Origin: Natronoarchaeum philippinense
Lineage (GTDB): Archaea > Halobacteriota > Halobacteria > Halobacteriales > Natronoarchaeaceae
DNA: 64,000 bases
Direction: 5' to 3'
Assembly: GCF_900215575.1 (NCBI RefSeq)
Contig: NZ_OBEJ01000001.1
Coordinates: 62,001 to 126,000, forward strand
In this document: positions 33,768 to 43,800 of the stretch, piece by piece
How the letters are laid out: each line of letters begins with the position of its first letter
How positions within the stretch are numbered: position 1 is the stretch's first letter
The notes under the pieces: generated by a model
Seen by the model: only the letters and a program-made list of their open reading frames with translations
Database searches by the model: none
What the model was told of the DNA's origin: nothing
Translations under genes and position numbers: made by a program

Positions 33768-34409
33768 CTATGACTCGCCGTCTGTCAACCTGACCCGTTC
33801 TGCGAGCAGCCGACTCACCTCCTCGAAGTAGCCCGTTCCCCAGATCGCGACCAGAATCGCCCCGACGGCGTTGAACAGCAGGTCGAGTACGATGTCGGTC
33901 GAGCCGTACTGGACGAGCACGGGTTTGCCCCCGATCACGACGGCAAGTCCTTCTGTGGCGAACTCGGCGATCTCCCAGAGGACGCCGAAGGCCAGCACGA
34001 ACAGGAGGATGAACACGGCGCGCAGGCGCTCTGGGATCACGACGCCGTCGTGTTCTCCCTCGATGGCGACGACGATGGCGTAGCCTGCACCGGCCACCAG
34101 CGACGCCGAGACGGTGTGTGCGACCTGATCGAACCAACCGACCGTCGTGTAGAGTTCGAGCACGCCGACTGCGTGAAGCGCGGCGGCGACGCCGATCCAC
34201 GCCGCCAGCCCGCCACCCATCTCGTAGTCGTACTCGCGACGGAGCACCGACGGGAGTAGCGTGATCGAAAGCGGGATGGCGCTGTTGACGAGCAACCGCA
34301 ACTGCCCCGACAACACAGCGTAGCCCACGATCAGCGCGAGCAGCACCTGCATGGCGCGGGCGAGGAGCCACCCCCCGGAGTGCGCGTAGTCAGTGTCGAG
34401 AACGGTCAT
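33768..34409 (-). CDS. YjdF-like integral membrane protein
   Basis: A 213-residue protein with about six membrane helices. The polar motifs in helices, WFDQVAHTVSASLVAG, FGVLWEIAEF and GSTDIVLDLLFNAVGA, match the DUF2238/YjdF layout (a His, a Trp-Glu pair and Asp/Asn residues within the membrane). Function unknown. It overlaps the preceding membrane-protein gene by 20 bases. Confidence 0.68.
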   Translation of the reverse strand: MTVLDTDYAHSGGWLLARAMQVLLALIVGYAVLSGQLRLLVNSAIPLSITLLPSVLRREYDYEMGGGLAAWIGVAAALHAVGVLELYTTVGWFDQVAHTVSASLVAGAGYAIVVAIEGEHDGVVIPERLRAVFILLFVLAFGVLWEIAEFATEGLAVVIGGKPVLVQYGSTDIVLDLLFNAVGAILVAIWGTGYFEEVSRLLAERVRLTDGES

Positions 34410-34989
34410 CAGGATTCACGTCCGTTGTCTCGTGATCGACTGTCTCGCCGGAGCGCCGGAAATACGCCTCGAACAGCAGGCCGGCCCCGATCCCGACGAC
34501 GGTGGCGACGATAAGATCCCACATCAATCGGGTCTGGCCGGGGAGCCACGCGGTGCCGAGCAGGCTGTCGGCGGCAAACTGCGCGATCGTCCAGAGGCTC
34601 GCGACAGCCATCGTCGTCACGACGACGAAGCCGACGGCGAACCGGGGCGGCATCGCCGCCGAGCTAAAGGAGTCGATCTCGACGGCGATCAGCAGCGCCA
34701 GCGTCGCCACCGCCAGATACGTCGCTGCCTGCGTGCCGACGCCAAGCGAACGGCTGACCAGCGGCAGCGCGAGCAACGCGAGCACCTCCCACGCGGCGAT
34801 GACGCTGGGATCGCGTGCGCCGAGGGGGACCAGCAGCGCGACGGCGGCGGCGACGACGGCAAAGCAGCTCCACAGCAAGCGTCCATCGAGCAGGCTCTCG
34901 ACTGCAGCGAACGCGATCAGGCCGACGACGCCCCACGCCAGCACGGCGTTGGCGCCGCCGTCGTCGATCACGTCGACGAGAGACGGCAT
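34390..34989 (-). CDS. integral membrane protein, diverged partner of the YjdF-like protein
   Basis: A 199-residue protein with about six helices. Its final part (SLWTIAQFAADSLLG...QTRLMWDLIVATVVGIGAGLL) parallels the VLWEIAEF...DIVLDLLFNAVGAIL region of the downstream protein, so the two are likely ancient duplicates; the acidic residue of the first motif is lost here. The 20-base overlap indicates one operon. Three tandem 20-base repeats lie 44 bases before its start. Confidence 0.6.
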   Translation of the reverse strand: MPSLVDVIDDGGANAVLAWGVVGLIAFAAVESLLDGRLLWSCFAVVAAAVALLVPLGARDPSVIAAWEVLALLALPLVSRSLGVGTQAATYLAVATLALLIAVEIDSFSSAAMPPRFAVGFVVVTTMAVASLWTIAQFAADSLLGTAWLPGQTRLMWDLIVATVVGIGAGLLFEAYFRRSGETVDHETTDVNPDDRSRH

Positions 34990-35032
34990 CGTTCGGAGCT
35001 ACGAGGAACGTGGCGTTAACGGTTCGCCCGCG

Positions 35033-35092
35033 GGAGGCTGTCAACACTCTATGGAGGCTGTCAACACTCTATGGAGGCTGTCAGCACTCTAT
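35033..35092. repeat. three tandem 20-base repeats
   Basis: The unit ggaggctgtcaacactctat occurs three times head to tail at 35033-35052, 35053-35072 and 35073-35092, the last with one change (A to G). It lies upstream of the membrane-protein gene starting at 34989 and past the psmA stop. The short unit and absence of spacers exclude CRISPR. It may be binding sites or a slippage expansion. Confidence 0.9.
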
Positions 35093-35169
35093 CCATCTTC
35101 GCCGACCGACGGCGTCGCTGTCCAGCGTTTCGAATCGGAAAAAGCACCCGGGGCAGGCCCAAGGGCGCG

Positions 35170-35940
35170 TTACTCTTCGTCGGCGTCAGCGTCGTCTTCG
35201 TCGTCGCCCTCGTCGAGGAGGTCTTGATCGTCGAGATACTCGCCGATCTCGTCTTTCGTGAGTTCGACGTACTCCTCGCTCTCGGCGTCGACGGTTGCCA
35301 TCCCGAGCCCGTCGGGACTGAGCGAGCCGTCGTTGACCGAGGCGAGCGCTTCGAGCGCGAGCACGATGCCGGAGTCGAGGTCGCCGCCCTCGTCGTAGTT
35401 GTCTTCGAGGTACTGTTGGATCTCGTTGCGGTCGGCGCCCACCGCGAGGGCCTTCCACTCGTAGGGCGTCCCGGAGGGGTCGGTCTCGTAGAGGCGGGGC
35501 TCGCCGTTCTCGATGCCGCCGATGATCAGCGCGACGCCGAAGGGCCGGGCGCCGCCGACCTGCGTGTACTGCTGGATGTGGTCGGTGACTTCCTTGGTCA
35601 GCGTCTCGACGCCGATCGGCTCGCCGTAGCGCAGGCGGTTGGTCTGGGCGTTCCGGCGCGCGAAGTCGATTAGCTGGCGCGCGTCGGCGACGTGGCCGGC
35701 GCTTGCGATGCCGATGTGGTTGTCCGCCTTGTGTAGCTTCTCGACGCTGGTCCCTTCGAGCAGCGGCGATCGGATGCGCTTGTCGACCGCCAGCACGACG
35801 CCTTCGGCCGTTCGGATGCCGATGCTCGCGGTGCCGCGCTTGACCGCCTCGCGGGCGTACTCTACCTGATAGAGCCGGCCGTCCGGCGAGAAGATCGTAA
35901 TCCCGCGGTCGTAGGCCTGCTGTTGGGCTTGTCCCTGCAT
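35170..35940 (-). CDS. psmA: proteasome alpha subunit
   Basis: A 256-residue 20S proteasome alpha subunit. The N-terminal gate segment is QAYDRGITIFSPDGRLYQVEYAREAVKRG, diagnostic of the family. The C-terminus is longer and much more acidic than in non-halophiles. Many haloarchaea carry two alpha proteins; only one is here. It follows Pop5 after 4 bases in a conserved archaeal gene cluster. Confidence 0.96.
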   Translation of the reverse strand: MQGQAQQQAYDRGITIFSPDGRLYQVEYAREAVKRGTASIGIRTAEGVVLAVDKRIRSPLLEGTSVEKLHKADNHIGIASAGHVADARQLIDFARRNAQTNRLRYGEPIGVETLTKEVTDHIQQYTQVGGARPFGVALIIGGIENGEPRLYETDPSGTPYEWKALAVGADRNEIQQYLEDNYDEGGDLDSGIVLALEALASVNDGSLSPDGLGMATVDAESEEYVELTKDEIGEYLDDQDLLDEGDDEDDADADEE

Positions 35941-35944
35941 GGTA

Positions 35945-36424
35945 TCACTTGAAATCGAGTTCCGTCGCGCCGACGAACGAGGATCCGACCCGAACGTCGA
36001 TCCGGTCGTCGCGCGCCACCGCGGGTCGCTCCTCGCCCTCGAACACGACGTTTCTCTCCTGAGAAAGTTCCGGAGCGCGTCCTAAATACTTTTCTTCACA
36101 GGCGCGGATCGTGCCGCTGACGCCCCGGATCCGCACAGCGATCTCGTGGCCATCGATCTCGTCGAGACAGGCCAGTGCCGCGCGCGCTTCGGTGGCGTGA
36201 CCGTGTCGAGCCCGGACGATCGTCTCGCCTGTGCCGCCGTCGAACGCGAAGTCGAGCACGGTGAGATCTGCGTCTGCGCTCCCGGCGTCGCCGATCAGGT
36301 TTTGGGCGGCGTACCACAGCTCTCGCTGGAAGTCCCCCCGGTCGATGTCGGCGTCCGGCCACCCTTCGAGCCCGACTGCTAGGTAGCGCCAGCGCGGCCG
36401 CAGATGCTTCGGCAGGTGCTTCAT
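35945..36424 (-). CDS. rnp2: ribonuclease P protein component 2 (Pop5)
   Basis: A 159-residue Pop5/Rpp14 protein that with Rpp30 helps RNase P RNA cut the 5' leader of pre-tRNAs. The opening MKHLPKHLRPRWRYLAVGLE is typical, and the core DFQRELWYAAQNLIGDAG matches the family. The start is the ATG at 36424. The tail after about residue 125 is variable and may be specific to halophiles. Confidence 0.92.
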   Translation of the reverse strand: MKHLPKHLRPRWRYLAVGLEGWPDADIDRGDFQRELWYAAQNLIGDAGSADADLTVLDFAFDGGTGETIVRARHGHATEARAALACLDEIDGHEIAVRIRGVSGTIRACEEKYLGRAPELSQERNVVFEGEERPAVARDDRIDVRVGSSFVGATELDFK

Positions 36425-36475
36425 GCCGACTCCCCGTCGGCGTCGCTCGGCTGTCCGGCGCACCGACCGGCGTGG

Positions 36476-37180
36476 TTATCCAGCGTCGTCATATCGACCC
36501 TGTTCGACTCCGGGTTCAATGAACGTCTCGGACTGTATCGTACGGTTGCGCTCGGCGAGTTCCCCCCACTCGCGCAGGCCCGCCTCGATAGCCTCCGAAT
36601 CGAAGCCGATCACCTCGCCGACGGCCCGAAGCTCTCTGGGCGCGCGCAACTGGAGGTGCGAGCGCGGACCGGCGCTGACGACGTAGGGTGCGTCGTACTG
36701 AGTGACGATCTCGCGGAGTTTCCGCAGCTCCTGAATGGCCTGTACTCGCTGGCCGCCGGTCGACCGAAGCACGGGGGCGAGGTCGAACTCGATCCGGACG
36801 CCGTTCTCGCGGGCGGCCTTCGCCAGCACGTGGTTGACATCGCCGCTGCCGGCCATCGGGTTGGCGAGCACGTCGACGCGCTCCTGTTCGACGGCGAAGC
36901 GATTGAGCGCGTTCGTCCCGCCGTCGACGGCGACGATCGTCCGCTTGCCCCGGTAGTTGCCGATCGCGCCGCTGGCCTGTTCGGGGCCTCCGGCGCGCAC
37001 CGTGATCCCCTCGACGACGTCGACGCCCGTCGCCTCGGCGATCGCGTCGGCGTCGTAGTCGGCCTTGGCGTCGCTGTGGTTGCACACGACCACGCCGCCG
37101 TAGCCGACCCCGCCTGCGGCGTCTGCGAGTCGTGCGACCGTCGCGTCGCCGTCGGGCCTGGCCCGGACCGCCTCGTACAT
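36476..37180 (-). CDS. rnp3: ribonuclease P protein component 3 (Rpp30)
   Basis: A 234-residue TIM-barrel protein of the PHP-like Rpp30 family. Recognisable segments are YGGVVVCNHSDAK, DVVEGITVRAGGPEQ, VDVLANPMAGSGDVNHVLAKAARENGV with its conserved His, and YVVSAGPRSHLQLRAPREL. It lies 52 bases before rnp2. Together with rnp2 and psmA it preserves part of the archaeal exosome/proteasome supercluster. Confidence 0.93.
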   Translation of the reverse strand: MYEAVRARPDGDATVARLADAAGGVGYGGVVVCNHSDAKADYDADAIAEATGVDVVEGITVRAGGPEQASGAIGNYRGKRTIVAVDGGTNALNRFAVEQERVDVLANPMAGSGDVNHVLAKAARENGVRIEFDLAPVLRSTGGQRVQAIQELRKLREIVTQYDAPYVVSAGPRSHLQLRAPRELRAVGEVIGFDSEAIEAGLREWGELAERNRTIQSETFIEPGVEQGRYDDAG

Positions 37181-37265
37181 ACCACTACGAGCGCCGCGAC
37201 GGCTCTTTGCAGTTACGCTCCGGAGAAAAGACGAGCCGCCGTCCGCACTGTCCGCCGAGCACCGC

Positions 37266-37421
37266 TCAGTGCGGCGAGAAGCCGTCGATGACCTCGTCGC
37301 AGTCGGGACACGACACCAGCTCCGGCCCCGTGCTCTTTCGACCCGGCGCCGTGTCGCCTCTAGTACGCCTGTGGCTCGCAGTTCCTATCAGATCTGAGTC
37401 GCAGTACGGACACTCTTGCAT
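37266..37421 (-). CDS. small zinc-finger protein
   Basis: A 51-residue protein with two CxxC pairs, ECPYCDSD and SCPDCDE, about 30 residues apart, so a likely single zinc ribbon. It is one of the many tiny zinc-finger proteins of haloarchaea. The start is the ATG at 37421 (MQECPYCDSD). It sits between rnp3 and the RNA-binding protein gene. Confidence 0.6.
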   Translation of the reverse strand: MQECPYCDSDLIGTASHRRTRGDTAPGRKSTGPELVSCPDCDEVIDGFSPH

Positions 37422-37544
37422 GATTCTCACTCCACGCGGTTCGTGGTAACGATACCCATGTCCATGGCCCACATAATAAGCCTTGTGTCGGGATACCACG
37501 AAGAACGCGAGCCGGGGTGCCGAGCGCCCGGCGTGAGGAGTACG

Positions 37545-37985
37545 TCAGTACGCGCCGTCGCGGACGTTCTCGAACGCCTCGCGGGCGTTCTCGACGGCGG
37601 CTTCCTTCTTTGCGGGGTAGGCCTCGACCTTGGCGCGAAGCGTGATGCCTTCGCCCAGCGCCGAGCGGCCCCCGAATGCCGCCTGCTTGTCGAGGCGCAA
37701 GAACAGGGACGTGTTGTCGTCGATGCGCTCGTCGAGCTCCTCGATCACGCGCTCGATCTCGTCGACCTCGGCGACCTGTCCGAGCACGTGACGCATCTCG
37801 TCGGCGCGCTCGACGCGGGCCGAGAGCACGACGATCCGGTCGCCGTGGTGACCCTCCGTCGGCGCGACCTCGATCTCGAACTCCTCGGGGAGGTAGTGAC
37901 GGAGCGCCGCTTCGACGCGCTTGTCGTCCTCGGTGGCGTAGCAGAACGTTCGCAGGTCGACGTAGTGAAACGGGACGCTCGGCAT
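37545..37985 (-). CDS. RNA-binding protein of the exosome-linked family (PF01877-like)
   Basis: A 146-residue alpha/beta protein of the archaeal RNA-binding family often encoded near RNase P and exosome genes. Family markers are FHYVDLRTFCYATEDDKRVEAAL at the start, ALRHYLPEE, and LFLRLDKQAAFGG in the second half. It starts this cluster with the DUF1918-like gene just upstream. The precise RNA target is unknown. Confidence 0.85.
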   Translation of the reverse strand: MPSVPFHYVDLRTFCYATEDDKRVEAALRHYLPEEFEIEVAPTEGHHGDRIVVLSARVERADEMRHVLGQVAEVDEIERVIEELDERIDDNTSLFLRLDKQAAFGGRSALGEGITLRAKVEAYPAKKEAAVENAREAFENVRDGAY

Positions 37986-37994
37986 CTGGAGTCG

Positions 37995-38174
37995 TTACTC
38001 CGCGGCTTCGAGATTGTCTTCGGGAACGCCCGCTTCTTGGCCCTCCTCGAAGTTCACGGTGTAGGTCTCGTCGCCGAACATCGTCTCCATGACCTGCGTG
38101 ACCGTCCCTTCCTCGCCGTCGTACTCGCTGTGTTCGTCGTGCAGAATGACGCTGTCGTCTTCTTCGAAGCTCAT
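37995..38174 (-). CDS. short DUF1918-like protein
   Basis: A 59-residue acidic protein starting MSFEEDDSVILHDEHSEYDG and continuing EGTVTQVMETMFGDETYTVN. It looks like a small SH3-like beta barrel (DUF1918 type). It ends 9 bases before the RNA-binding protein start, so the two are probably co-transcribed. Function unknown. Confidence 0.75.
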   Translation of the reverse strand: MSFEEDDSVILHDEHSEYDGEEGTVTQVMETMFGDETYTVNFEEGQEAGVPEDNLEAAE

Positions 38175-38228
38175 GGGAGTTGTTTCCTCGCCGGTCTGTA
38201 AAAAGGGACTGATTTGCGCGACCCGTTC

Positions 38229-39206
38229 TCACTCCGCAGCGTCGCGCGTCCGGAGGTAGTGAAACACGTACGTCTGGACGTAGCCGGCGTACGCGTCGTC
38301 GCGTCCGGTATCCGACGCCCCATCCGTCTCGACGCCGAACGCCGATCGAATCGCCCGCGACGTTTCCCTGTAGTTGCCCCGGTCGCACTCGGGGTAGTAC
38401 TCCTCGACGGCGGTCTTGATCCACGTATCCAGCGGCACGGCTTCCAGATAGCCAAGCGAGAACAGCAGGATGCAGTCGGCAACCTTGTCGCCGACGCCGA
38501 CGAACCGGGTCAACTCCTCGCGCGCGTCCTCGTACGGCAGGCCCGCGGCGTCGCGCGGGTGGGCCTCGCCGCTTGCGACCATTTCGGCCGTTCGGACGAC
38601 GTAGGGCGCGCGATAGCCCAGCCCCAACTCCCGCAGCTCCGACTCGGTCGCCGCCGCAAGCTGGTCCGGCGTCGGAAAGGCGTGGTAGGTCCGATCCCGG
38701 AACTCGACCGCGTCGCCGTACTCGCGGGCCAGCGTCGACACCATCGAGTGGATGCGCGCGACGCGCATCTGCTGGGAGCAGATAAACGCGATCAGCGTCG
38801 GAAACGGCGGATCGTCGACGAGGCGCAGCCCGCGAGCGTAGTCGTAGGACGCCTCGACGAGGTCGTCGTCCGGCGCCGACTCGAAAATTTCGGGAAGGTC
38901 GTCGTCCAGTCGCAAGAGCGTTCGGACCGCTGTCTCGGCGTCGGTCGTGCTCTCCCACTCGATCGCCTCGTCGGTCTGTCGAACGCGCAACGCTTCGGCG
39001 TCTCGCGGGCGCTGCCCGCTCGTCCCGTCCGAGTCGCGTAGCGTCTCGCCGCCGATCACGGTGCAGTACCACGGCTGGCCGTCCGGGGCATCCTCGTACA
39101 TCCGGCCGTCCTCGCGACGCCAGAGGTACGACTGCCCGCTTTCGAGCGTGGCATAGAGGTCGATACCGCCCGGGAGCGTGTCGATCGGAATCGAGCCTGT
39201 CGGCAT
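38229..39206 (-). CDS. ogg: 8-oxoguanine DNA glycosylase (OGG1-type)
   Basis: A 325-residue HhH-GPD DNA glycosylase/lyase removing oxidised guanine. The N-terminal OGG domain has SGQSYLWRRED and GLRLVDDPPFPTLIAFICSQQ. The helix-hairpin-helix FVGVGDKVADCILLF contains catalytic Lys241, and Asp260 lies in PLDTW; the 19-residue spacing is the same as Lys249 to Asp268 in human OGG1. The protein is probably monomeric and soluble. Confidence 0.92.
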   Translation of the reverse strand: MPTGSIPIDTLPGGIDLYATLESGQSYLWRREDGRMYEDAPDGQPWYCTVIGGETLRDSDGTSGQRPRDAEALRVRQTDEAIEWESTTDAETAVRTLLRLDDDLPEIFESAPDDDLVEASYDYARGLRLVDDPPFPTLIAFICSQQMRVARIHSMVSTLAREYGDAVEFRDRTYHAFPTPDQLAAATESELRELGLGYRAPYVVRTAEMVASGEAHPRDAAGLPYEDAREELTRFVGVGDKVADCILLFSLGYLEAVPLDTWIKTAVEEYYPECDRGNYRETSRAIRSAFGVETDGASDTGRDDAYAGYVQTYVFHYLRTRDAAE

Positions 39207-39312
39207 CTACCCGTCCGGTAGGACGGTGCCGATTTGGGGCTTTCGAGTGGGCGACGACGCCGAGTGGACACTCCGACGGATTCAAGCGCCCGCTGGCTGA
39301 ACTACCCGGCAG

Positions 39313-40758
39313 ATGACGCTGCACGTATCGAACTCGCTGACCGGCGATCGCGAGCCGTTCGAGCCACAGGATCCCGACTCCGTGCTGCTGTACTACTGCG
39401 GGCTGACGGTCTCGGATCTGGCCCACCTCGGGCACGCCAGATCGTGGGTTCACGTCGACGTGATGCACCGCTGGCTGGAGCACTTGGGCTACGACGTGCG
39501 CCACGTCGAGAACTTCACCGACGTGAACGAGAAGATCGTCGCCCGCGTCGGCGAGGACGACCTCGGCGAGAGCGAACCCGATGTCGCCCGCCACTTCGTC
39601 GAGGAAGTGCTGACCGACATGCGCTCGCTGAACCTCAAGCGCGCCGACGTGTACCCCCGCGTCAGCGAGCACGTCCCGGAGATCGTCGGGATGGTCGAGA
39701 CGCTGGTCGAGAAGGGCTACGCCTACGAGGCCAACGGCTCGGTGTACTTCGACGTCACCGAGTTCGAGGACTACGGCAAACTCTCGAACCAGCAGTTAGA
39801 CGAGATCGAACAGCAGGGCGATCCCGACGAGCGCTCCGAAAAGCGCAATCCGGCCGATTTCGCGCTCTGGAAAGCCGGCGAGGCCCATCCCGACGACGCC
39901 GAATCCGGCGGCGAGACGTGGGACTCGCCGTGGGGCGAGGGACGCCCCGGCTGGCACATCGAATGCTCGGCCATGAGCACGACCCATCTGGGCGACTCGA
40001 TCGACATCCACGTCGGCGGGCGCGACCTCGTCTTCCCCCACCACGAAAACGAGATCGCCCAGAGCGAGGCCGCCACCGGCGAGCAGTTCGCCCGATACTG
40101 GCTGCACGTCAACCTGCTCGAAACCGCCGGCGAGAAGATGTCCTCCAGTCTGGAGAACTACTTCACGGTCCGCAACGCCGTCTCGGAGTTCGGCCCGAAC
40201 GCGATCCGGATGTTCCTGCTGTCGGCGGCCTACGACAACGCACAGACCTACAGCGAGGCCGCACTCGACGAGGCCGTCGAGCGCTGGGAGCGACTCGAAC
40301 GCGGCTACCGGACAGCGGTCGAGACCGCCGACGGCGTCGACGCGCGCACGAAAGTCGAGGACGGCGAGCTGCGCGACGCCGTCGCCGAGGCCCGCGAGAC
40401 GTTCACCGCGGCGATGAACGACAACTTCAACACCCGCGAAGCGATCGCCGCCGTGCTCTCGATCGCCTCCGCGGTCCACCGCCACGTCGACGAGCGCGAG
40501 GAATACGACTATCGGGCGCTGTGTGATGCTATCGATGCCTTCGAGGAACTCGGTGGCGAGGTGCTCGGCTTCGCGCTGGCGGGCGACGCCGACGGCACGG
40601 CCCGACTGGCCGAGGAACTGGTCGAACTCGTCGTCGAGGTCCGAGAAAACGAACGCGAGGCCGGCAACTACGAGCGAGCGGACGACCTGCGGGACGAACT
40701 AGAGGCGCTCGGCGTCACCGTCGAGGACACGGCCGACGGCGTCGAGTATCACCTCTGA
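39313..40758 (+). CDS. cysS: cysteinyl-tRNA synthetase
   Basis: A 481-residue class I synthetase charging tRNA-Cys. The HIGH motif is HLGHAR, and KMSSSLENY is the KMSKS loop. Zinc ligands are expected at YYCGLTV, WHIECS, and the FPHHENE site. The C-terminal DALR-like domain and a tRNA-binding tail follow. The long -rich linker around residues 155-205 is acidic, as expected of a halophile. Single gene, convergent with the pilin-like giant at 40810. Confidence 0.96.
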   Translation: MTLHVSNSLTGDREPFEPQDPDSVLLYYCGLTVSDLAHLGHARSWVHVDVMHRWLEHLGYDVRHVENFTDVNEKIVARVGEDDLGESEPDVARHFVEEVLTDMRSLNLKRADVYPRVSEHVPEIVGMVETLVEKGYAYEANGSVYFDVTEFEDYGKLSNQQLDEIEQQGDPDERSEKRNPADFALWKAGEAHPDDAESGGETWDSPWGEGRPGWHIECSAMSTTHLGDSIDIHVGGRDLVFPHHENEIAQSEAATGEQFARYWLHVNLLETAGEKMSSSLENYFTVRNAVSEFGPNAIRMFLLSAAYDNAQTYSEAALDEAVERWERLERGYRTAVETADGVDARTKVEDGELRDAVAEARETFTAAMNDNFNTREAIAAVLSIASAVHRHVDEREEYDYRALCDAIDAFEELGGEVLGFALAGDADGTARLAEELVELVVEVRENEREAGNYERADDLRDELEALGVTVEDTADGVEYHL

Positions 40759-40809
40759 AAACTGTCGCGTTCGGCCATCGGCGTCCGGGTGACGCCGATT
40801 TCCGTCGGG

Positions 40810-43800
40810 CTACTCCGAACCGATGACGATCTGGTTGTTCTCGATGTTGACGGTGTAGGTGTAGTCCTCGTTTTCGTCCAGCGGCGAGCCGTTGGGGCCT
40901 TCGGTGACCGTCTCGCCGCTGCCGTCGGTCCAGTGTTGGTCGGTGATCTCGTAGAGCATCACCACGTCGTTGTAGTCGGCCGACGAGCGTCCGGCGACGG
41001 CATCGTCGAAGTTGGCGCGCGTCTCGTCGAGTTCGAAGGCGATGACGAACTCGCCATCGTCGAGATCGAGCGTGTCATCGGCGTTGAGCCGCGACCCGAG
41101 CATGTCCTTCATGCCACGCTGGCCGCCCGCGGGCTCGACGTGGGGCACTTTGTCGCCGTCGCGAAGGATCTTCAACTGATTCTGCGCACTGCCGGGGTCG
41201 TACTCGATCGTCGATTCGACGCGATCGTTCGAGCTACAGCCGACCTCGAAGTGTCGCGTCCCGTCGATCATTTTCGAGGTGCCGGCGTAGCTGGTGGTGT
41301 CGCCACAGAGGCGGAACCGATACTCCATCTCGACGGAGAAGCCGGTCCCCGGTTCGAGTCCTTCTAGTGACGTGCTCCTGACCTCCGGCACTGCCGGGTG
41401 GTTCACGTCGTCGTTCCAGCCTGCACCGGGATAGCCTCGCGCGTCGAGACGCGGATCCGGCCACGGCTCACGGTAGTTCGCACTGGAGTTTGGCGGGTTC
41501 GTCACCAGATCGACCTTGATCGGGCCGTGGGAGAGCAGCGGGGCGTTCTCGATTTTCGTCCGTTTCAGCGAGATGTCGTAATCGAACTCCGTTTTGTTCG
41601 ACGTGCTGGACACACGGATCGTGTGCTGGCCCTCTGCGAGAGAGTCGGCGGTGAGCGTCACGTCGGACCCGCCCTCTTCGACCGCTACTCGACCGCCCCC
41701 GGGACCAATTAGCTCGACGTACGGTGATGCCTCGGTTGATGAGACTTCGATTTCGACATCGTCCCCGTTTCTGGCGTCGAACATCACGTCCTCGTGGTAG
41801 AACGTTTCGCCATCACCGGGATCGGGCGATGTTTCTCGCAGTTCGAGCCGATAGTCGACCGAATTGTACGACATGACTTGAACAGTATATGTGTCGTCCG
41901 ATGGCAACGTGAGAGACAGTCCATCCCAACTCTCTGAGACACGATTCCCGTTTGAGTCGTATAGACGCAGGAAAACGTTTCCGTAACTTGCCATCCCGGA
42001 TAGTTGAATCTCGTCTCCGCTCTGACCGTTAAAGCGGACGCTTTCCCAATACACACCGCGGTGGAAATTATCACCGCGATTTAGCCGGGAAATCCCGTAC
42101 TCACCATACGCGAGCCGATCGAGGTCGTTCCCCCTGTACCGCTCGGTCAACGACTCGCCGTCGGGATCCCGCAACTCGCTTCCATCGTCAGCCGACACGC
42201 GACTACTCGTCTCCTGCCAGTACGACAGCGAGTCGAGGTCGTCGTCGTTGGTTACGGATTCCAACTCTAGTGACGGATAGATATCTTGCATTCGCCCGTC
42301 GTTCGAGAATTCGCTCCCGAGAATTGTCGCCCTAGCGTCGAACGATTCCAGTTCGGGATCGCTCGGGCCGGTCACCTGTCCGTCCTCGATGACCGCACTG
42401 GTTCCGTCGCCGCTAATGCGTTCGAGCGCGTTGTCGTAGTGGAAGTCGACATCCCGGATCTGACCGTCGAAGCCTCCGATGAGCGAGCCGTACACGTCGA
42501 GGTCGCGGTCGAGCGTCATCTCGGCGTCCGGTGCGTAAGCGACGCCGGTGAACTCGTCGCCGCTCAGCGAGACGCTTGCGGTCGAGGGTGCGTACCAGAA
42601 GTTCTTGTAGGAACGGTCGCCGGCGACCGTGACATCGCCCCCGACCGTCACGTCGGCGCCGGAGAAAATGCGGACCTGATTGGCGTCGCCGCCGACCACG
42701 TCGACGCTCGCATCGTCTTCGACCTGCACCCCGTTTTCGGCGGCGATGACAACGTCGCCCGACGAGGTGTCAAGCGTCAGCGTGGCGTCCTCGGGTACCG
42801 TCAGCGTATCGAGGTGGTAGACGCCGGACGTGAGGGTCACAGCGCCGCCATCCGAGAGGACGAGATCATCGGCGGTTACGGCGCTCGTCTCACTGTTCTC
42901 GGCGTTCGTGTCGATCGCGTCGATGGCATCCCTAATCTCGCCGTCGATCGTCGGCGGCGCGTCGATGTCGGCGTTCGGGTGCTCTTCGCCGTCGATCGAG
43001 TTGCCGCGGCCGGGGATCCTGATCGAGTCGCCCGCGAACACGTCGCCGTAGAAGTCGAAGTTGCCGTTCAGTGTCACATCCGTCGCGCTGGCGAGTTTTC
43101 CGGTCTTCGAGTCGTACCGGCCGCTGTCGTCGTAGCCGGCCATCTGCGAGTCGTACCCGTCGAAGAACACGTCGTTGAGATTGCTCGGATTGAACGCGGA
43201 TCCGGTGTGAAGCGCTCCGAACGTATCGGGATTTTCGATCGTGAAGTCGGCGGGCTGGATCGGTGCCCCGAGCGGCGATGTCGCCACGACCGCGTCCCCG
43301 TCCCAGCGAACTGTCCCGGCCGCCCCGATCTGTTCGTCGAGGTAGCGATACCATGCGTCGGCGTACTGATTTCCTTCGATGCGGATTTCGATGTTGCGGA
43401 CTCGGTCGCTGTCGTCCAGACAGTTAAACAAGTTGCGCTGCATCTCGGTCTGACGCGCCTCCGAGACCGACCGGTTTTGCTGTGCCTCGACGGTCGACCC
43501 CGTCAGCGAACTGTTGTCGGGATCGACGTTCGTCGCCGGGAAGTCGATCGAGCGCACAGTACGTCCTTCGATCGTCTGCTTGCTGATCGTCAGATCGGGC
43601 TGGGAGACCATCAACGGTGATCCGCCGTCGGACCGCCAGACGCCGCCGGCCTGAAATCCGACGGTACTGTCGCCGCGCTCGTACTCCAGCGTCCCGATGT
43701 CCATCTCGGCCTCGCAGCTACCCGCCGCCGTTCGTCCGGGGTTGATGTTGAAGATCATCTGCCCGTCGTCGACGATGGACGCTTGCCCCTCCTCGAAGTT

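Noticed and set aside
35033-35092. Possible mini CRISPR array
   Set aside because: The 20-base units are directly adjacent with no spacers, no dyad symmetry, and no cas genes in the window.
37360-39672. 770-codon minus-strand frame across the glycosylase and CysS start
   Set aside because: Extremely arginine-rich, crosses several real genes in other frames, and has no family features.
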